Assembly: GCA_005880615.1 (NCBI GenBank)
Contig: VBID01000125.1
Location: 1-53,444, forward strand
From: Chloroflexota bacterium
GTDB taxonomy: Bacteria > Chloroflexota > Dormibacteria > CF-121
Direction: 5' to 3'
DNA length: 53,444 nt
The notes under the pieces are model-generated. The model was not told the DNA's origin. It worked only from the letters and a program-made list of their open reading frames with translations, and did no database searches. Positions 32,957 to 42,077 of the stretch are shown here, one piece after another. How positions within the stretch are numbered: the stretch's first letter is position 1; each line of letters begins with the position of its first letter. Made by a program: the position numbers and the translations under genes.

Positions 32957-34128
32957 AGGACGTGGTCCGCGGGCTTACGCCCCTAGCCCTGCACGCCGAC
33001 CGCGGGCTTAGCCTTGTGCGGGGCGAGGGCTGCTACCTCTGGGACCAGGAGGGTCGCCGCTACCTGGACATGATGACCAACTACGGAGTCAACATCCTTG
33101 GGCATGGTCACCCCGCCGTGAATGCCGCGGTCGTCGCCCAACTGGAGCAGTTGACCAACGCCCACCAGAGCTTCGATACCCCCGCCCGGCGGGATTTCCT
33201 GGAGGCGCTGGCCGCCCTGCTGACTCCCGCCCTTAGCCGGATCTCCTTCGCCAACTCCGGCGCCGAGTCGGTCGAGGCGGCGCTCAAGTATGCGAGGGTG
33301 TCCACCGGCCGGACCACGGTGATCGCCATGCACCGCGCCTACCATGGGCGCACGTTCGGGGCGCTGGCCGCCACTTCGGAGGCCAAGTATCGCGAGCCGT
33401 TCACGCCCATGCTCCCCGGCTTTCGCCATGTTCCGTTCGACGACCTCGACGCGCTCGAGGCCGCCATGGACGACACGGTGGCCGCCGTCATCGTCGAGCC
33501 CATCCAGGGCGAGGCGGGCGTCCGCGTGCCGGCGGATGGCTATCTGGCCGGGGTGCGGGCGCGGTGCACCGCCCGGGGAGCGCTGCTGATCCTGGACGAG
33601 ATCCAGACCGCCTTCCGAACCGGCGCGCCGTGCGCCTTCAGCGCCACCGGGGCTGATCCGGACATCCTCTGTCTCTCCAAGGGCATCGCCAACGGGCTGC
33701 CGATGGGGGTCACCGTGACCACCGAGGTGGTCGGCGAGCGGATTCCAAAAGGGAGCCACGGCAGCACCTTCGCCGGCAATCCGCTGGTCTGCGCCGCCGG
33801 CGCAGCCACCCTCCGGGTGCTGGCGGATCCTGAGCTCCATCTGCGGGTCCGGCGGCTGGGTGCAGCGTTTCTTGGACAACTGCGGGCCCTGCAGCGCCCC
33901 GAAATCCGCGAAGTGCGCGGCCGCGGCCTGATGGTGGCCCTCGAGCTGAAGCGACCCGCCACCGCCCTGATCAAAGCCCTCCAGGACCGCGGGGTCCTGA
34001 CGCTGCCCGCAGGGGCCACGGGCATCCGGTTCCTGCCCTCAGTCCTGATCGATGAGCGGCAGCTCGGGGAAGCTGCCGACGTGCTGGCCGGAGCGATCTC
34101 TGACGCCGCTGACCACCGCCACCTATGA
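32953..34128 (+). CDS. lysJ: LysW-lysine/ornithine aminotransferase LysJ
   Basis: About 391 residues; a class III PLP aminotransferase (ArgD/LysJ family) that uses glutamate to aminate LysW-bound semialdehyde. ATG 32953 is preferred because it overlaps the lysZ stop as ATGA; a GTG four codons upstream is possible. ISFANSGAESVEAALK, LILDEIQTAFRTG and CLSKGIANGLPMG (PLP lysine) are visible. It ends the lysine block; homoisocitrate dehydrogenase and the aminoadipate aminotransferase are not in the window. Confidence 0.91.
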   Translation: MKDVVRGLTPLALHADRGLSLVRGEGCYLWDQEGRRYLDMMTNYGVNILGHGHPAVNAAVVAQLEQLTNAHQSFDTPARRDFLEALAALLTPALSRISFANSGAESVEAALKYARVSTGRTTVIAMHRAYHGRTFGALAATSEAKYREPFTPMLPGFRHVPFDDLDALEAAMDDTVAAVIVEPIQGEAGVRVPADGYLAGVRARCTARGALLILDEIQTAFRTGAPCAFSATGADPDILCLSKGIANGLPMGVTVTTEVVGERIPKGSHGSTFAGNPLVCAAGAATLRVLADPELHLRVRRLGAAFLGQLRALQRPEIREVRGRGLMVALELKRPATALIKALQDRGVLTLPAGATGIRFLPSVLIDERQLGEAADVLAGAISDAADHRHL

Positions 34129-34149
34129 TGGGCGCGGAGGTGGGACCGC

Positions 34150-34557
34150 ATGCTCAAGAACGCGCGGGTGAATGCGTCGCTGCCGGCCAAGGACTTGGCT
34201 CAGGCAAAGGCCTTTTATGCTGAGAAGCTGGGACTCACGCCAGTCCGGGAGGGCCCGGAAGGCCTGGCGTCCTTCCTGTTCTACGAGGTCGCGGCCGGCG
34301 ATCGGTTCCTGATCTTTCAGAGCCGGGGCACCCCATCGGGGCAGCACACCCAGATGGGCTTCGAGGTTGACGATATCGCCCGCGAGGTCAAGGATCTCCG
34401 AGCACGGGGCGTGGTATTTGAGGAGTACGATTCGCCGGGCCTCAAGACGGTCGACGGCATCGCCGAGGGCGGGGGGGCAAAGTCTGCCTGGTTCAAGGAC
34501 AGCGAGGGCAACATGATCGCCATCGTCCAGCCCGCCGCCGTCTCCGCCGCCCGATAA
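34150..34557 (+). CDS. VOC/glyoxalase-like protein
   Basis: 135 residues, one vicinal-oxygen-chelate module of paired beta-alpha-beta-beta-beta units: VNASLPAKDLAQAKAFYAEK at the start, a central GQHTQMGFEVDDIAREV with a possible metal His, and the closing WFKDSEGNMIAIVQP with the conserved Glu. Substrate unknown; dioxygenase, resistance and lyase members share this fold. The ATG has GGAGGTGGGA upstream. It follows lysJ by 21 nt, possibly at the end of the same transcript, but no functional link is evident. Confidence 0.82.
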   Translation: MLKNARVNASLPAKDLAQAKAFYAEKLGLTPVREGPEGLASFLFYEVAAGDRFLIFQSRGTPSGQHTQMGFEVDDIAREVKDLRARGVVFEEYDSPGLKTVDGIAEGGGAKSAWFKDSEGNMIAIVQPAAVSAAR

Positions 34558-34618
34558 CGGCAAACGCACAGACGAGCCCGCCAGTCCTACACTTCGGATG
34601 GGGAGGATGGCGGGCTCG

Positions 34619-34969
34619 ATGCGTTTCGAGGACTTCTCTTTCGGGTTCCTTCAGATCGACGGCGTGGCGTATGACTATGACGTCGTGATCGACCGGGGCG
34701 AACTTCGCAAGCGGAAGAAGAAGGCCTCCAAACCCTTTCGCGATGACTTCGGTCACACCCCGCTCTCCGTCGAGGAGAACATCCCCTGGAAGTGCCGCCG
34801 CCTGGTGATTGGCACCGGCGCCCACGGCGCCCTGCCCGTGATGAAGGAGGTCGAGCGCGAGGCCGATCGGCGCGGCGTCGAGCTCGTCACCCTCCCCACC
34901 CACGAGGCAATCGGGTTGTTGAGCCAACGCCCCAGGAAGACCAACGCCATCCTCCACGTGACGTGCTGA
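34619..34969 (+). CDS. Mth938-like domain protein
   Basis: About 116 residues matching the small Mth938/DUF498 family (relatives include NDUFAF3): MRFEDFSFGFLQIDGVAYDY at the start, a basic RKRKKKASKPF segment, and the conserved LVIGTGAHGALPVMKEV. ATG 34619 gives the family-typical N-terminus; ATG 34598 and 34607 are in-frame alternatives. Function is unknown in bacteria. It overlaps the next gene by 7 nt. Confidence 0.8.
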   Translation: MRFEDFSFGFLQIDGVAYDYDVVIDRGELRKRKKKASKPFRDDFGHTPLSVEENIPWKCRRLVIGTGAHGALPVMKEVEREADRRGVELVTLPTHEAIGLLSQRPRKTNAILHVTC

Positions 34970-35961
34970 CGGCGCCGCTGGCGACCCGCGCCTTCGGATC
35001 AACACCATTGACGGTCACCCGCATCGGGGTCGGACTCGCCGCGTTGGGGCGGCCAGGCTACATCACGGTGGGACGGGAGGAGGACCTGGGAGACCACCGG
35101 ACCATCGGGGCCCTGGAGCACCGCTGCCACGAGGTGCTGACCGCAGCCTATGACACCGGCGTCCGCTACTTCGATGCGGCCCGCTCCTACGGGCTGGCCG
35201 AGGCGTTCCTCGCCTCGTGGTGCGCCACCCGAACCCTCTCCGATGGAGACGTGACGGTGGGATCGAAGTGGGGATACACCTACGTCGGCGCCTGGCGCGT
35301 GGACGCCCGAGTGCACGAGGTGAAAGACCATTCGCTCGAAGCCCTGCGCCGGCAGATCATCGAAAGCCGGGCCTGGCTGGATGGGCGGCTCAAGCTCTAC
35401 CAGATCCACTCGGCGACGTTGGACAGCGGCGTGCTGGATGACCGAGCCGTCCTGGCCGTACTCGCGCGCCTGCAGCAGGAGGGTCTGATCATCGGCCTCT
35501 CGCTGAGCGGACCTCGCCAGGCGGAGGCGCTCCGGCATGCGTTCGAGGTGGAAGTGGACGGGGTCAATCCTTTCCAATCGGTGCAGGCGACCTGGAACCT
35601 GCTCGAACCGTCGGTCGGGCCGGCCCTCGCGGAGGCACACGACCGCGGCTGGGGCGTAATCGTGAAGGAGGCGCTCGCCAATGGACGCCTCACCGCGCGC
35701 AACACCGCGCCAGAGAGCCGTCGCCTGCGAGAGGTCGCCGCTGGTCGGGCCGCCGCCATGGACGCGGTGGCCATCGCGGCCGCCCTGGCCAACCCCTGGG
35801 TGGATGTCGTCCTGTCCGGCGCGGCAACCCTGGACCAGCTGCGCGGCAACCTGGGTGCGCTCGATCTCGCCCTGACGCCAGATGACGTCCAGGCCCTCAG
35901 TTCATCGGCCATGCCGGCCGAGCAGTATTGGCGGAGCCGTCAGGCACTGGCCTGGACCTAA
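34963..35961 (+). CDS. Aldo/keto reductase
   Basis: About 332 residues from GTG 34963, which overlaps the Mth938-like stop. An NADPH-dependent TIM-barrel oxidoreductase: the catalytic Asp/Tyr are in YFDAARSYGLAE, the Lys in GSKWGYTYVG and the His in YQIHSATLDSG. The C-terminal cofactor region is less canonical. The active-site architecture suggests reduction of an aldehyde or ketone of unknown identity. Confidence 0.84.
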   Translation: MLTAPLATRAFGSTPLTVTRIGVGLAALGRPGYITVGREEDLGDHRTIGALEHRCHEVLTAAYDTGVRYFDAARSYGLAEAFLASWCATRTLSDGDVTVGSKWGYTYVGAWRVDARVHEVKDHSLEALRRQIIESRAWLDGRLKLYQIHSATLDSGVLDDRAVLAVLARLQQEGLIIGLSLSGPRQAEALRHAFEVEVDGVNPFQSVQATWNLLEPSVGPALAEAHDRGWGVIVKEALANGRLTARNTAPESRRLREVAAGRAAAMDAVAIAAALANPWVDVVLSGAATLDQLRGNLGALDLALTPDDVQALSSSAMPAEQYWRSRQALAWT

Positions 35962-35966
35962 GCCGC

Positions 35967-36755
35967 GTGCCAGGTCCCTTGGAGCAGCTCGACGCCGCGC
36001 GCAACTGGTACTTCGAGAGTCTCGACGCGGTCGGTGACGACGGCTGGCAGCGGGCCTCACGATGCCAGGGCTGGACGGCCGGCGACGTGGTGGCGCACGT
36101 CGCCGGCGGCGACTACCTGGTGCGGTCAGCGATTCTGGATGCGACCGGCCGCGACCGCTCGCTACTGGCTGCGGTCCCCGCCGACCTGGGCCAATCTGCC
36201 CAGTGGGCCCGGCTGATCACGGTGTCGGATCCCAAAAGCCTTCGCGAGGTAGCCCATCGCGAGTCTCAACAAACGATCGCGGCCTTGCGGGAAGTCTTGC
36301 AACAGGCCCCCCAGACCAAGCTTCGGATGCCCTACGGCGAGACGCCGGTGACCAATGCCCTGGCCATCCGAACCGCGGAGTACGTCATTCATGGGTACGA
36401 TCTCCAGCCGGCGAGCGGCCGGTTTGTCGCAGCGCCCGCCTGGTTCATCGACGCCACGCTGCCCCGCGGCGCCCAGGGCATGTGGCGCACCCATGCCCTC
36501 TCGCCGCACAAGGGCAAATCGGCCAGCTTCCACCTGCACCGCACGGATGGCGAGGGCGAGTGGACGTTGCGCGCCGAGAACGGCCAGGGGCGCTCCGAGC
36601 CCGGGCACGAATCCGCCGACGTCATGTTCCGCGGCTCGGGTGCGGGCCTGTACTGGCTCCTGATGGGTCGTGGGAGTCCCCAAGATCTCGGCCTCGAGAT
36701 CCACGGCGACCCGGCGCTCGCGGCGGCGTTTAAGGAGTGGTTTCCGGGCCCATAG
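35967..36755 (+). CDS. DinB/maleylpyruvate-isomerase-like protein
   Basis: About 262 residues from GTG 35967, 5 nt after the previous stop; a TTG at 35928 in frame was not preferred. The first 160 residues form the metal-binding four-helix domain of the mycothiol-dependent maleylpyruvate isomerase family (WTAGDVVAHVAGGDYLV, TAEYVIHGYDLQP with candidate His ligands). The remainder resembles an SCP2-like fold. Members are thiol-dependent transferases or of unknown role. It converges on the sugar-kinase gene with a 26-nt overlap. Confidence 0.72.
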   Translation: MPGPLEQLDAARNWYFESLDAVGDDGWQRASRCQGWTAGDVVAHVAGGDYLVRSAILDATGRDRSLLAAVPADLGQSAQWARLITVSDPKSLREVAHRESQQTIAALREVLQQAPQTKLRMPYGETPVTNALAIRTAEYVIHGYDLQPASGRFVAAPAWFIDATLPRGAQGMWRTHALSPHKGKSASFHLHRTDGEGEWTLRAENGQGRSEPGHESADVMFRGSGAGLYWLLMGRGSPQDLGLEIHGDPALAAAFKEWFPGP

Positions 36756-37632
36756 CTGACGTGAGCAGGCGGCTGGCGATCTGCACCGCCCCCGCGACCG
36801 GTTCATCGTCGAGGCGAATTGCCGCCAGCCCGTGGGCACTGAGCCGAGCGCGCACCGCGCGTTCCAGAAGCGGTTGATGCAGGAGCAGGCCGCCAGCCAG
36901 CACGACTGGCCCCGGCTCGCCCAGCCGCTTGGCCACGCGGATGGCCAGGTCCGCCAGGCTGTCGGCGCCCTGCTCGATGATTGCCTGGGCGCCGGGGTCC
37001 TCGGCCGCGGCACGAAATACAGCATCGGCAAGGGCAGCCCATTGCTCAGGCTCCCGGCTGCCATGGAGCTGGGCGGCAAGCGCGAGCGGGTCGCTTACCC
37101 CGGCGGCCGCCATCAGGGCCACACCCAGCGGGCCGTTGCGATCTCCGTCATCCACTCGGCGCAGCAGCGCTCGCAGCGCTTCTCGTACCAGCCAGGCGCC
37201 TCCCCCCTCGTCGCCCAGCAGCCAGCCCCAGCCACCAGCCCGCGCCTCCTCGCCCCTCTGACTCCGGCCGTAGGCAACCGATCCCGTCCCGGCGATCAGG
37301 GCCAAGCCTGATACCAGGTTGGCCGCGGCCAGCACCAGCCGCGAATCGTGCACGACCTCCACCCGAGCGCCGGGGAGGAGCTCGGTCAGCAGGCGTTCCA
37401 GCTCGCCGCGGGCCCGCGCGTCCTCGGTCCCGGCCGCGCCGGCACAGCAGGCGTCGACCCCGGGATTCCCGAGTTCATTCAGGACGCCGGCCAGGCGGCG
37501 GCGGACCTCCGGCAATCCGACCGCCGTGATGTTGGTGCCCGCTCCGACCGCTTCGGTCTGGATGTTACGGTTGCGGACCAATCGCGCCCGGGTACGGGAC
37601 CCGCCCATGTCGAGGCCCAGGACCGTGGTCAC
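36730..37632 (-). CDS. BadF/BadG-type N-acetylglucosamine kinase
   Basis: A 300-residue ASKHA-fold sugar kinase. VLGLDMGGSRTRARLV is phosphate-1, CCAGAAGTED and LIAGTGSVAYG supply the phosphate-2 and sugar loop, and GWGWLLGDEGGGAWL is the GlcNAc-kinase-type zinc-free signature. VVLAGGLLLHQPLL is the adenosine motif. It would phosphorylate imported GlcNAc or MurNAc, giving substrate to nagA or the MurQ domain. GTG 37632 overlaps the SIS gene stop (GTGA). Last gene of the amino-sugar operon. Confidence 0.85.
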   Translation of the reverse strand: MTTVLGLDMGGSRTRARLVRNRNIQTEAVGAGTNITAVGLPEVRRRLAGVLNELGNPGVDACCAGAAGTEDARARGELERLLTELLPGARVEVVHDSRLVLAAANLVSGLALIAGTGSVAYGRSQRGEEARAGGWGWLLGDEGGGAWLVREALRALLRRVDDGDRNGPLGVALMAAAGVSDPLALAAQLHGSREPEQWAALADAVFRAAAEDPGAQAIIEQGADSLADLAIRVAKRLGEPGPVVLAGGLLLHQPLLERAVRARLSAHGLAAIRLDDEPVAGAVQIASRLLTSAMGPETTP

Positions 37633-38660
37633 CAGGTCTGCGTCACTTTCTTGAGGGAGCGCGGCCGGTCCGGGTCACGCCCGCGAGCAAGGGCCAGGTG
37701 ATACGCCAACAGCTGCGCTGCGACCGCCAGCGACAGTGGCGTCAGGGCCTCGGGGAGCCGGCTGTTGAACAGGATGGAGGAGGTCGCATCGGGCAAACGG
37801 TCTGTCCCGTCCGCCAGCTGCCGCACCTGGCAGCCCGAGGAGTGAAGACGTGCTGCCAGCTGCCGGGTGTCGGCCAGGGTCGGCCCGGGCGACTCCACCA
37901 GGATCAGGGGGAAGCGGTCCTCGGCAATCGCGATCGGTCCGTGCAGAAAGTCGGCGGCCGACCACGCCCTGGCCATCACATAGCTGGTTTCGGTGAGCTT
38001 GAGCGCGAGCTCTTCGGCGGTCGCCAAATTGAAACCCCGACCCAGGACGACCAGGTTTTCCGCGGCGATCGACTTCCCCATCCGCTCGGCCTGGTCCTCA
38101 GAAGCCAGGGCTGCGCGCATGGCGTCGGGCACATGTTCGAGCGCCTCCTGGAAGTCGGGGTCGTGGTCGAGGGCCTGCGACAGCAACGCTATCGCCAGTA
38201 GGCTCGCGGTGTAGGTCTTGGAGGCCGGCACGCTCTGCTCCTGGCCCGCCTGGAGTGCCACGGCGAAATCGGCGGCGGCCGCCAGGGCCGAGTCGGCCGC
38301 GTTGGTCATTGCCACGGTGACCGCTCCCTGCCGCCGGGCCTCTGCCAGGACGGCCGCCACGTCCGGGGACGCGCCGGACTGGGAGATGCCAATCACGCAG
38401 AAGCGCTCCAGCCGGGGCGGGGCTGCGTAATGCGTGAACAGCGACGGCGCGGCCAGCGCCACCGGGATCCGATTGCGGGCCTGAAAGAGGTACTTGGCGT
38501 AGAGCGCGGCATGATCGGAGCTGCCCCGGGCCGCCAGCATGATCGCCATCGGTTGCGCGCGCTTGATGGCGGCGGCAATCGGCTCCACCGCGGCGGCATC
38601 GGCCAGCAGGCGCGCTGCCACCGCCGGCTGCTCCCCAATCTCGCTCCGAAAATGGCTCAC
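37629..38660 (-). CDS. Double SIS-domain aminosugar-phosphate deaminase/isomerase
   Basis: A 343-residue protein with two sugar-isomerase (SIS) domains as in the C-terminal half of GlmS, but no amidotransferase. MLAARGSSDHAALYAKYLFQ and IGISQSGASPDVAAVL form the first phosphosugar site, VVLGRGFNLATAEELALKL and LHGPIAI the second. It most likely converts glucosamine 6-phosphate to fructose 6-phosphate (NagB-II activity) after nagA. GTG 38660 overlaps the nagA stop. Confidence 0.86.
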   Translation of the reverse strand: MSHFRSEIGEQPAVAARLLADAAAVEPIAAAIKRAQPMAIMLAARGSSDHAALYAKYLFQARNRIPVALAAPSLFTHYAAPPRLERFCVIGISQSGASPDVAAVLAEARRQGAVTVAMTNAADSALAAAADFAVALQAGQEQSVPASKTYTASLLAIALLSQALDHDPDFQEALEHVPDAMRAALASEDQAERMGKSIAAENLVVLGRGFNLATAEELALKLTETSYVMARAWSAADFLHGPIAIAEDRFPLILVESPGPTLADTRQLAARLHSSGCQVRQLADGTDRLPDATSSILFNSRLPEALTPLSLAVAAQLLAYHLALARGRDPDRPRSLKKVTQTW

Positions 38661-39781
38661 CGTTCGAACACGATGCGGCCCGCCACCATGGTCAACCGGA
38701 CGCGCATCTGGGCATCAAGAATGATGAGGTCGGCATGCGCACCCGGGCAGACCCGACCGAGGTGGGGCTCGCCCAGGACGGCCGCCGGCGACTCAGTCGC
38801 TGCGGTCATGGCGCGCTCGCGCGAGCCGTTGGGGAGCGCGGCTATCCTCCGGACCAGTTCGTCCATGGTCGCCACGCTGCCGGCCAGCGTCCCGTCTTCG
38901 AGACGAACGGCGGATCCATCACTGACCACATCGCGACCGCCCAACCGGTATCGCCCGGCGGGTGCGCCGGCGGCGGCGGTCTGGTCGGTGGTCAGCGCGA
39001 CTCGGGTGGGCCGCTTGAGCCGCAATACCTGCTCCAGCGTCGCGGCGTGGAGATGCTCGCCGTCCCCAATCAGGCCTACGGTTACCCGGTCGTCCATGAG
39101 CAGCGCAGCCACAATCCCAGGGCGGCGATGATGGAACGCGCGCATCGCGTTGTAGAGGTGCGTGCCGAAGCGGACGCCGGCGTCGATGGCCCGCTGGCCC
39201 TGCTCGAAATCGGCTCCGGTGTGGCCGGCGGCCACCAGCACGCCGGCATCGCGCAGCTGGGCGATCGCTTCCATCCCGCCGGGCAGCTCCGGCGCCAGGG
39301 TCATCATCCGCGGGGCCGCGGCCAGTACCTCCGCGATCCGGTCTGGCGTCGGCTCGGCCAAGTTGGCCTTTTCATGCGCACCGCGAAAAGCGGGATTCAG
39401 GAACGGTCCCTCCACGTGCGCCCCCAGCACTCGCGCCCCGGGCGCGGCGGCGACCTGAACCGCATGCACGAATTCGCGTACATCGCTTAGCGGGCTGGAG
39501 ATGATGGTAGGCAAGAAACCGGTCACGCCATAAGCGGGCAGGAGGCCGGAGATAGCGCTGATGGCATCCGCACCCTGGGCCGCATCGTGACCGTTGAAGC
39601 CGTTGACCTGAAGGTCGATGAAGCCCGGCGCGATCACCTCGCCGGGTCCGGCAACCAGCTCGCGGTCGGCCGATACCGGCGGCCGTCCCGCTCCGACCCA
39701 TGTGATCCGGCCGTTGTCCACCAGCACCGCGGCATCCAGGGCGGCGACGCCATGGACCGCGCCGCGGATGAGCGTGCTCAT
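38657..39781 (-). CDS. nagA: N-acetylglucosamine-6-phosphate deacetylase
   Basis: A 374-residue amidohydrolase: IAPGFIDLQVNGFNGHD, LGAHVEGPFLNPAFRGAHE, AGHTGADFEQGQRAI, THLYNAMRAFHHRRPG, then GLIGDGEHLH and LTTDQTAAAG with the catalytic Asp. It removes acetate from GlcNAc-6-phosphate. It starts 4 nt after the NagZ-MurQ stop and feeds the SIS deaminase. Confidence 0.92.
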   Translation of the reverse strand: MSTLIRGAVHGVAALDAAVLVDNGRITWVGAGRPPVSADRELVAGPGEVIAPGFIDLQVNGFNGHDAAQGADAISAISGLLPAYGVTGFLPTIISSPLSDVREFVHAVQVAAAPGARVLGAHVEGPFLNPAFRGAHEKANLAEPTPDRIAEVLAAAPRMMTLAPELPGGMEAIAQLRDAGVLVAAGHTGADFEQGQRAIDAGVRFGTHLYNAMRAFHHRRPGIVAALLMDDRVTVGLIGDGEHLHAATLEQVLRLKRPTRVALTTDQTAAAGAPAGRYRLGGRDVVSDGSAVRLEDGTLAGSVATMDELVRRIAALPNGSRERAMTAATESPAAVLGEPHLGRVCPGAHADLIILDAQMRVRLTMVAGRIVFER

Positions 39782-39785
39782 GCGC

Positions 39786-42077
39786 TCATCGCTCCAGGTC
39801 TTCCAGCGCCATGGCCAGGTCGCCGCCCATCCGAGTCAGCGCCATGCGGGCGGCCTCGGCCGACAGGCCGGCCTGCAGCATGAGGATCGCCAGCTTGGCA
39901 CTCCCCTCGGCTTCCTCAAGAGCCCGCTCGACCGCCGCCGGCGCGGCTCCGGTCAGGTCCGCGATCATCGCCCGCGCCCGCCGGCGAAGCTTTTCGTTCT
40001 GCGGGACGACGTCGACCATGCGGCCGCGGTAGACGTGCCCCAGCCGTGCAAAGACGCCCGTGCTCAGCATGTTGAGGACAGTCTTTTGGGCAGTGCCCGC
40101 CTTCAGCCGGGTCGACCCCGCCACCACCTCCGGCCCGGTAGCCACTTCGATCGCCACATCCGCCGCCCTGGCTAGCTCTGAGCCCGGTACCGAGACCAGC
40201 GCCACGCTTAAGGCGCCGTCGCGCCTGGCCTGGTCCATGGCGGCCAGTACATAGGGCGTCTGTCCGCTGGCGCTGACGCCGACCACGGCATCGACCGGTC
40301 GCAGGCCGGCCTGGACGGCATCAGCCCGACCCAGTTCCGAGTCGTCTTCGGCTGCCCCCTCACCGGCGACATGGGCGATCACGACGTCATCGCCCAGGCC
40401 GAAGGTCGCCGGGCACTCGTGGGCATCGAGCGCCGCCAGCCGTCCGCTGGTGCCGGCCCCGAAGTAGTGCAGGCGACCACCTGCCCGCACCCGGTCGGCG
40501 ATTCTCTCGACGGCCTCCGCGATCCGATCGAGGCTTTGGCCGACTACCTGCACGGCGCGCACATCCTCGGCATGCATCAAAGCCAGGAGCTCGCGGGTGG
40601 CCAGCCGGCCGAGCGCATCGGTCTCCCCATGCGGTTGCTCTGTCGACGCCCCGGTGAGCAGCTCGACCGCCGCCATGCCATTGACCCGGCCCGCTCCGTA
40701 CGTGGTGACGTAGGCCGCCGCTGCCGCCGGTCGCGAGACCGGAGTTCCCATCTCGACGATGACGGCATCGGAACGCCGATCGAGGATGGCCTCGGTGGCG
40801 AGCGCCGCCCATGGGTGGCGATGAAGGTCGCGCACCACGATGACGAGTGGGCGTCTTAAGCTCTGCCGGACAATTTCGTGCACGTCGACCGATGGATCAC
40901 TGACGCGGAGCACCGTCACAGCCGGATCGCGCTGGGCGAGCAGGTCGCCAAGCCCCCAGGGCACAGCCCCGGCGGCCTGCAGTGGAGCGGGGCTGAGCTC
41001 GACCACCACCGGAGCCAGGCCGATGCGCACGTTTCCTTCGGCGTGGACCGCGCGGCGGGCCGCGCTCAGGCCCACTCCGCGGTCCGTGGGCGGCGGCGCA
41101 GGCGCGCCCCGCGGCACGAGCTCGCGGGTCCGGCGGGCGGCTTCCCGGAGCCGCGCTTCACTCAGCCGGCCGTCGTGTACGGCGCGCACGATGGCTCGCT
41201 GCAGCCGGTCGACCACCGATTCGTCCGCGAACCATCCGCCGGTGCAGATGGCATCGGCCCCGGCCGCCAGCGCCAAGACTGTCCCTTCTTCGGTGCCGAC
41301 CGTTCGGCTGATGGCGCCCATGTCCATCCCGTCCGTGATGATGCACCCGGTGAATCCCAGGTCCTGGCGGAGCAGGCCGGTGAGGATCCGGCGGCTGAGC
41401 GTGGCCGGCAGGTCGTCAGCCGGCACCAGGATGTGGGCCGTCATGATGGCCTGCACGCGGGCCGCGATGGCGGCGCGGAACGGAACCAGGGCGGCCACCG
41501 CCGACGCGGCGTCCGTCACCGTTGGCAAGCTCTCGTGGGAGTCGACCGCTGTGTCCCCGTGGCCCGGAAAGTGCTTGGCGCAGGCGGCCACGCCGCGACT
41601 CTGCAGGCCATCCACAAATGCCCGGACGTGCCGGGCCACCAGCTCGGGCTCCGCGCCAAACGACCGGACCCCGATGACGGGATTGTTCGGGTTCGAGTTG
41701 ACGTCCGCCACCGGCGCCAAGTCCAGACCGATACCGGCCGCCCGCAGGTCGCCGGCTATGGCTTCGGCCACCGCCCGCGTCAGCGCGACATCATCCACCT
41801 GGCCCAGCGCCAGGTTACCGGGGTAGGAGCTGCCGGTCGACGCCTCCAACCGGGTGACGTCGCCGCCCTCTTCATCGATCGCCACCACCAGATCGGCGCG
41901 ATCTGCCCGAAGCTGCGCGGTGAGCGACGCCACCTGCTCCGGGGTGCGGACGTTGCGACCGTAGAGGACCACGCCACCCAGCCCCTCCGCGACCCGGCGG
42001 CGCACCCATTCGGGCGCGACCGTGCCATCGAACCCGGGAAGGAGGCAGCCCAGCGCCAGCCGTTCCAGGTCGTCCAT
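39786..42077 (-). CDS. nagZ-murQ: Fusion of GH3 beta-N-acetylglucosaminidase (NagZ) and MurNAc-6-phosphate etherase (MurQ)
   Basis: 763 residues in one unbroken frame. Residues 1-320 are a GH3 barrel: VVAIDEEGGDVTRLE, CAKHFPGHGDTAVDSHESLP and the nucleophile Asp in IITDGMDMGA. About 340-480 form the GH3 accessory domain. From about 485 (TEQPHGETDALGRLATRELL) the chain is MurQ: GAGTSGRLAALDAHECPATF, AGEGAAEDDSELG, VGVSASGQTPYVLAAM and GSTRLKAGTAQKTVLNMLST. NagZ trims GlcNAc from muropeptides and MurQ cleaves the lactyl ether of MurNAc-6P; a kinase is needed between them, perhaps the gene at 36730. No signal peptide, so it acts in the cytoplasm on imported sugars. Confidence 0.92.
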   Translation of the reverse strand: MDDLERLALGCLLPGFDGTVAPEWVRRRVAEGLGGVVLYGRNVRTPEQVASLTAQLRADRADLVVAIDEEGGDVTRLEASTGSSYPGNLALGQVDDVALTRAVAEAIAGDLRAAGIGLDLAPVADVNSNPNNPVIGVRSFGAEPELVARHVRAFVDGLQSRGVAACAKHFPGHGDTAVDSHESLPTVTDAASAVAALVPFRAAIAARVQAIMTAHILVPADDLPATLSRRILTGLLRQDLGFTGCIITDGMDMGAISRTVGTEEGTVLALAAGADAICTGGWFADESVVDRLQRAIVRAVHDGRLSEARLREAARRTRELVPRGAPAPPPTDRGVGLSAARRAVHAEGNVRIGLAPVVVELSPAPLQAAGAVPWGLGDLLAQRDPAVTVLRVSDPSVDVHEIVRQSLRRPLVIVVRDLHRHPWAALATEAILDRRSDAVIVEMGTPVSRPAAAAAYVTTYGAGRVNGMAAVELLTGASTEQPHGETDALGRLATRELLALMHAEDVRAVQVVGQSLDRIAEAVERIADRVRAGGRLHYFGAGTSGRLAALDAHECPATFGLGDDVVIAHVAGEGAAEDDSELGRADAVQAGLRPVDAVVGVSASGQTPYVLAAMDQARRDGALSVALVSVPGSELARAADVAIEVATGPEVVAGSTRLKAGTAQKTVLNMLSTGVFARLGHVYRGRMVDVVPQNEKLRRRARAMIADLTGAAPAAVERALEEAEGSAKLAILMLQAGLSAEAARMALTRMGGDLAMALEDLER

